64,000 bases of DNA from Beverwykella pulmonaria (taxonomy: Eukaryota; Ascomycota; Dothideomycetes; Pleosporales; Melanommataceae). Shown here one piece after another: positions 58,601 through 64,000 of this stretch (within the stretch, counting starts at the first letter, position 1; every line of letters begins with the position of its first letter). Position numbers and translations under genes: made by a program. The stretch covers positions 1,775,902 through 1,839,901 of the forward strand of contig BCHH01000006.1 of the NCBI GenBank assembly GCA_001599595.1, read 5' to 3'. A model generated the notes under the pieces. The model was given only the letters and a program-made list of their open reading frames with translations, did not search any database and was not told the origin of the DNA.

Positions 58601-61095
58601 ATGGCAACCTCACCGGAACATGATCCCAAGCAAGCCAGCCAGGCAATGCCCACAATAGAGATGATAATGAATTGGAACGCGAAAGAGCTACTCGCGTGGA
58701 TCCAACAAAATCGACCGAAACTGCTCGAAGGCGACATACTTGAGAAATTTAAAACGCTTGACATCTCAGGCGACGTCTTCCTAGGGAAAGCTGGTGACGA
58801 GGGGTTCTTCGAGAATACCTGCAAGCTGCCTATCGGGGCTAGCATCAGGCTCGCGGGTCTGGCAACGGAGATGACGGGAGGGGAGACCGCCGGTATAAAG
58901 AGTAAGTTTACTATCTTCATCCGTGCGCACTATGGTAAGCTAACAAGGTCACAGGAAACATACAGCAGGTTGGAGATGCGGACATGTCCGACACCGCTTC
59001 CAAAAAGCCGCGTCTAGAAAGCGATCCTGATGGTCAAGCACTCGCTAAATATGCTCGTGAGCAGAGAGAGCTGATCCGGGAGAAAATTAAAAAGCTCGTC
59101 GTCCTGCCCTCCGAACATGCCGTTCCTCACCCCGATATTGTTGAACAATTTTCTAATCCTAACTGTGACTTCGAATTGCCCTTCCCTTTCATTGGCAGCG
59201 TGCCAGTCAGATTCAATACTGATCTCAAAGATAAAGAACAGATGTGGTCTTATATGGGTCGAGTGAGGTTTATGAACCTTGCTAACGAGTTCCGGGATAT
59301 ATGCCACGATCGCAGGTATATTGCTCTCATCGTCTATGGAACCAGGGGCTATGGAAAGTCTCATCTTTTGGCTGCGCTTGTCTGTTTTTTGGTAGCCGAA
59401 GGGAGAAACGTGGTGTATATCCCTGATTGTCGGGCACTAATAGATGACCCAGTCGATTATATGAGAAACGCAATGTTGTTTGCCTGGGCGAACGATGAGA
59501 GCATGCAACAGATTATCTTGACGCTAAACTCCGAGGACAAGATGCGCACATTCCTCAGACAACAGTCAGCAACATCGAAGGTCGTTTTCGTCATCGATCA
59601 ACTCAACGCTCTAGAGATAAATAAGAATGACAACGAATCCTCAATCAACGTTAAGTCACGACTAAGTACATGGCTAAGAGGGTTGGTAAGGAAGACAAAA
59701 GGAGTCCTCAGCTCATCAGCAAATAACCACGAGATTCTCGGCGGTTCGACAAAGCAGAATAATTATAAAATAATGTATACCTATGGAGGCTTGACCAAGG
59801 TAAGTGTTAGGAGCAATAACTCGTTTGTGAAGAGGAGACGTTTCTAACTATGATTTAGAAGGAAATGAAGTGTTGGTGGGCACGGAAAGAAAAGGTCGAA
59901 CTGGCAGACGGTAAGAAATTTAAAGTCGAAAACGACATGAAGTATAAAATTGAAGACTTCACTGGCTGCATTCCACTATTCTTGGACCGGTGCATTGTGA
60001 AGGGCAAGATCAATCTATACTCTCGTTTCTTCGAAGGGATTAGCAAGCATGCTAGAAGGTTTGAGTCGGCAATCCAGAAGAATTGTGACAAAGACGATTC
60101 GCAGTCGTATGATATACCCACTTTACCCACTCTACCCACACAACCTCGCTAACGTATTTAGGCACTACGACTATATGAAGGCTTGTATTTATGGTCAACC
60201 TGTTGACGAGCTATCGCGTGACATAACACACCTCGTCGATCTCCGGTATTTTTACGATGAATATGACGAAGAACAGGAGAGTTCCGTGGGGCACTATTCA
60301 TGTGGTATAGCCCGCAATGCTGTAGCCCCGCTACTACTAAGGCACAGAGTGCGATACAACGACACAGACTTCTTAAAAGCGTTACCTGACTTCATCGACA
60401 ACCCATCCGTTGCAGGTTTTATGATAGAGCAAGCTGTCTTAGCATCAATGGCGCTATATGGGCTCCGCAGTATCCACGGATCTCCAAAATCGATGGTCGT
60501 AAAACTTTTCAGCAAGAGATTCCCATTCTTTGACACTAGCATGAATGAACCTATGCTCTACATACCCAAAGCGTTCAATTTCCGATACATCGATGGGATC
60601 ATAATCCAGATCAAAGAAGTCCAAGGTAGACGGTCCGAAACAAATAAGCCGGAATTGTTCATGTATCCTCTCCAGATCACGCTAGGACCAGACAAACACT
60701 CGAATTCTCGGATTAAGTTCTTCAGCGAGTGGGATAAGTGGACTCAAAATCTTGGCGATTTTATTGTAAGGCCAGAGTTCTTATGGATATCCCCGGCAAC
60801 CAAGAACCCCATATCCCCGGAAAACAAAAACCCCCACACATATAGGAAAACTAAGGAAATACCTGCTCATTCTGAGCATTACATTTCAATCAGCTCAGTC
60901 AATGAGGATATTTGGGAGTCGTATGAGGCATTGAAACTAGGTTGGGAATCTGAGGACGGGGATTCCATGAACCCTGTTGGAAGGGAACTGGCGGAGACGA
61001 GGGAACAAGAAGAGTCAGGGAACAAGAAGGGTCCGGGAACAAAGAAGCCGCAGAGAAACAAGAAGCGCCAAAGAGCTTCGAGAGCAGCTAATTGA
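58601..61095 (+). CDS. Crinkler-type protein: SAM-like header, P-loop NTPase, REase-like C-terminus
   Basis: Exons are 58601-58901, 58955-59799, 59859-60103 and 60162-61095 (774 aa), with introns of 53, 59 and 58 nt and no internal stop. Residues 18-95 look like a SAM-type header (IEMIMNWNAKELLAWIQQNR). The NTPase has Walker A GTRGYGKSHLLAAL near residue 229 and Walker B VVFVIDQLNAL near 310. The C-terminus has FRYIDGIIIQI near 603 and YPLQITLGPDKHS near 632, the arrangement of the restriction-endonuclease-like domain of Crinkler/RHS proteins. The tail is rich in lysine/arginine (KKPQRNKKRQRASR), a likely nuclear signal. There is no secretion signal. The family is linked to host-directed or intragenomic conflict; target unknown. 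Confidence 0.72.
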
Positions 61096-62549
61096 GACTA
61101 CTCGCATATGGTAAGGGGAATAAAGGTTTGATTACTCGCCTTAAACAATGATGAATATGGAGGCGATAGTGATGAGCTAGACTGAGGAGCTGGCAAACTC
61201 GTGTGACTAGTCGGGCTGACCGACTCCCGGCCACTCACCCACCCAGATTATGGAGAGCTCCTACCTCACGATAGTTATATTTAATCGATTCTGTCATGTT
61301 CTCGCATTGTGTCCACTGACAAGAATAGCTACATCCTTTGGGACAGCTAATCAATCACTCTTACACTCTTCAACAAGTTATAAGCCTGGGCAGTTCGCAC
61401 CTCCACTGCACTGGGTAATCATCTATTGTCTTTACCATAGCTGCTACTGTCCACCAGCAGCTTAGCTGTCCGTGCAATACCGGCACAGCTCATCAACCCC
61501 ACCGGCGTTAACGTCTCGGCAATACAGCTGCAACTCACAGTCCCCTCGGGATAAACTAAGCCTGATCACTGCTGCTGTTCACTGCTCAGACCTCTCCTGT
61601 CGCGACGTGACAAGCTCTCGTTGTTGCGGCGTGGCAGGGTGGCCCGATTGCAGCACGGAAGGTTCTGGGACGCGCAGCTCGCGCAGTCGCGGTATGAAAT
61701 TTAGGGAGCATGGAGAGCGACGCAGGTCTGACTAGTCGCAGTTATAGAAGGGATAATTCTGTACGGAAGACAGGGCGATGAGAATTGATCAAGTTTGGAC
61801 AAAACCCCCGACGCGATTCCATGGCGCTAACCTAGGCCACATTACGCTCTGCCCACCTGTTTGCCGAATAAACTCCGACTTGGCGTTGATCCCGCGTCGG
61901 CGTCATTTCTTGTCAGCCGACCGACCACCCCGATCCCGTATACAATGCGAATGATCGTATTGATCTGCCTCCAAGCGTACTGAGCTTCCAGCGAGGGCCG
62001 TGAGGGTTCGATAGGGAGGGTGGAGAAGGCGGAGGGAAGGTCGGCGTTGGTTTCAGGGCCGTGCCAGTGGTCCCCACGAATACTGTCAGATCCTGACGGA
62101 AGCGGAGAGTAATTGTACTGGGGACATGGTAATCATGATAGTACTCAGAAATTTGAACCTGCGTGTTTTGAATAGTTATGCTGAGTAATATGATGAAGGT
62201 AGTGTTAGTGTCAGGGCGATGTTTCCTCTGCTGCCTATCATAATTAGTTGCCTAGTTCAGTTACGTATCAGCCAAGCCGCCCCGCCAAATCAGCCGAAGC
62301 TACTTTATGCAGAGTAGACATGAACCAGAGATTTACTTCAATCGTTCGAGCAGATACTAACTGCAACCTTGGATAGCATGGGTATTAGAACTCAAACCAA
62401 CAGCACCGTTACCTTATGACTTCATCCCTTGCCTCATACCTCATCTTCAACAGGGCTTAGCGCATCGTTCGGACCCTGCCGACACTAACTAAGCCATACT
62501 CCAGACTCAGGCAACCGCCTCAGTCCTCCCGAACACCCCCATATTCAGC
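61096..62549. other. Gene-poor accessory DNA
   Basis: About 1.45 kb. Short frames at 61250-61735 show no family features. The sequence GACTAGTCG occurs at 61205 and near 61728, but no inverted pair longer than 10 bp was found. Confidence 0.4.
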
Positions 62550-62717
62550 ATGTCCTCCACCGCTCCCAGCGATGGCTCCTCCGAGAGTCCGAACGGTCTC
62601 TCAACCCCCAAACCAGATATTGCCCTCGGTCAGGCACACACATCCTTCACTCCCATGCAAAGAACCGTCCTGATGCTGCTGCAAGACAACTACCACGTCC
62701 TGAGCGAACCACACTAA
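62550..62717 (+). CDS. Possible small ORF or coding fragment (55 aa)
   Basis: ATG at 62550 to TAA at 62717: MSSTAPSDGSSESPNGLSTP, then PMQRTVLMLLQDNYHVLSEP. It reads like the N-terminus of a fungal nuclear protein followed by an amphipathic helix, and could be a truncated gene copy. No family recognised. Confidence 0.25.
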   Translation: MSSTAPSDGSSESPNGLSTPKPDIALGQAHTSFTPMQRTVLMLLQDNYHVLSEPH

Positions 62718-63806
62718 GCGCAGATCGGTCTGCGCTTTCACTTCCTTGTTATTGAGAGCAAAGGCGGCGCAGCTGGTGGGAATCTGATTGGGGCGCAGAA
62801 TCAAGCTGCGGTTGATGGAGCCTGTGCTCTTAATATCCTCGGGGATTTGCAATGTGTTGTAGCGCGGATAATGTCCCAGGCAGGCTATGTCTAGCGCAAC
62901 TAAGGAAACCCAACTACAGAACAATGAGAGAAGATAATGGGCTGATAATTCTGTTCTCCGTAACAACAGAAGGCCCCCTACACGAAATATGGATACACTA
63001 TCTGGTCGACGACGTGTCACCGCGCATGGCGGACGACGTGACGTGAGGATGCAAGGGAATTTGCGCAAGCACTGGCGAGGATTGTAGAATGGGGTAGAGG
63101 GGGGTTTAGGGGAGTGTTATTAATTCACTAGGACGGATTGAGGATGCTGTGCTTGGATGCCAGATTGGACAACGAGATACTATGTGCTTTAATCTTATTC
63201 GTTTGGAATTACCGTCAAAACGAGGATACAGCACAGTCAGAGATCCTCTTAAGAGATAGTATTCCTTGTTCCCGGACGTGCTTTGCCAACGGCCAGCGGC
63301 CAACGATGATCTGTATTGGCCCCGTTGCAATCCCTCATTGTGGGCCTTGTTCTATTCCCCGTGTAGATCCTTATCCAGGGATATGGTTTGGCCCTGGTCT
63401 CACTCCCGAGATCCGATCCGATCCGATTTAAATCGAATGTTGCGGCTGTGCTGAAAACATCTTAGTACTCACCTCCCCACAAGTGGCGGCGATGCCACAA
63501 CCTCTTCTTCGTCCACACTAATAAATATTCGCCCCTCAACAAGGGTATGGCAGGTGCGGTTCGGCCGTCCTCCCTGCTAGCGTTATTGAAGGAGTTCGTC
63601 AGTTTAACGATGCTGAAGTGGCGAATTATTGACGCGTACGTAGTTCTAGAAGTAGCTATCTTACCACCTCTTGATTCTAAAGTATGCTCGAAGCTTCTTT
63701 GTGGCAAATTAATAGTGTATATAGTCATGTTAATCCCCGTCCCTCTATGAAATAGAGAGAATAATAATATATAGGAGAGTTAGTTACGATAGTAAAAAAC
63801 TGTATT
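62718..63806. other. Gene-poor accessory DNA
   Basis: About 1.09 kb with shifting composition, AT-rich from 63700. No supported gene. Confidence 0.4.
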
Positions 63807-64000
63807 CTAAAGCGCGTTGACGGCGCCCTTGTCGAGCAGCAGCTTCACCACCCGCTCGTGGCCTCTGGTTGAAGCCGCGTAGAGTGCGTTGCCGTATCTT
63901 CCACGCTGCGCGTTGACGTCGGCGCCCTTGTCGAGCAGCAGCTTCACCACCTGCTCGTGGCCTCTGGCTGAAGCCGCCTGGAGTGCGTTGCCGAAGTATC
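63807..64000 (-). CDS. Ankyrin-repeat protein, C-terminal end (partial)
   Basis: The minus strand is open from the window edge to the TAG at 63809-63807 and encodes about 64 residues in two ankyrin units: YFGNALQAASARGHEQVVKL then YGNALYAASTRGHERVVKLL, each followed by LLDKGA. The units are nearly identical in DNA over 99 bp, so the array was amplified recently. The last unit lacks the aspartate codon of GADVNA. Such highly uniform GNALxAAS ankyrin arrays are usual at the C-terminus of fungal NLR-like (NACHT or NB-ARC) proteins; the N-terminal part lies outside the window. Confidence 0.8.
   Translation of the reverse strand, partial: YFGNALQAASARGHEQVVKLLLDKGADVNAQRGRYGNALYAASTRGHERVVKLLLDKGAVNAL

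Noticed and set aside
61203..61740. Two GACTAGTCG motifs about 520 bp apart, as if ends of an element
   Set aside because: Matching stops after about 10 bp, much of which is itself palindromic (ACTAGT), and no target duplication is seen.

Overview
The window is nuclear DNA of a filamentous ascomycete (Pezizomycotina; a Dothideomycete would fit, but the class is not proven). The evidence is fungal gene families (RTC5, Sec2, Afi1, Arb2-domain, Zn2Cys6, HET, a Crinkler-type protein), short 45-60 nt introns with GTRNGT donors and CTAAC-like branch sites, compact intergenic DNA, and decayed transposons with G-to-A/C-to-T type stop codons as left by repeat-induced point mutation (RIP). Because the genes have introns, most were rebuilt exon by exon from reading-frame phase and protein-family fit. 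All splice calls are predictions.

Region 1 (1-25.9 kb) is a dense housekeeping block: the C-terminus of RTC5, a PDCD5-family protein with an 11-nt micro-exon, the Rab exchange factor Sec2, the exosome cofactor Lrp1, a ketopantoate-reductase family protein, a Mix17-type twin-CX9C protein, an Arb2-domain protein, mitochondrial ribosomal protein uS14m, a UFL1-like protein (UFM1 ligase family, unexpected in an ascomycete), PAPS reductase and ATP sulfurylase side by side in tandem, a SET-domain methyltransferase and COQ4.

Region 2 (25.9-32.4 kb) is gene-poor: a Tad-like LINE relic, one small secreted protein, a pair of 173/184-bp LTRs around about 590 bp of non-coding DNA (a TRIM-like element), and a 283-bp TA-flanked MITE with 33-bp inverted repeats.

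Region 3 (32.4-50 kb) returns to core genes: an atypical septin-type GTPase with a C-terminal membrane segment, a G3BP-like NTF2/RRM/RGG protein, an MFS monocarboxylate-type transporter beside a Zn2Cys6 regulator, an internally deleted sulfotransferase-like pseudogene, a myosin-regulatory-light-chain-like EF-hand protein and Afi1.

Region 4 (50-64 kb) is accessory: a HET-domain gene interrupted by an in-frame TGA, a piggyBac-like transposase relic, lineage-specific ORFs, a fragment resembling a PD-(D/E)XK nuclease, an intact 774-aa Crinkler-type protein (SAM-like header, P-loop NTPase, REase-like C-terminus) and the end of an ankyrin-repeat gene running off the edge. The most interesting items are the Crinkler-type gene in its HET/transposon setting, the UFL1-like gene, and the two small non-autonomous mobile elements.
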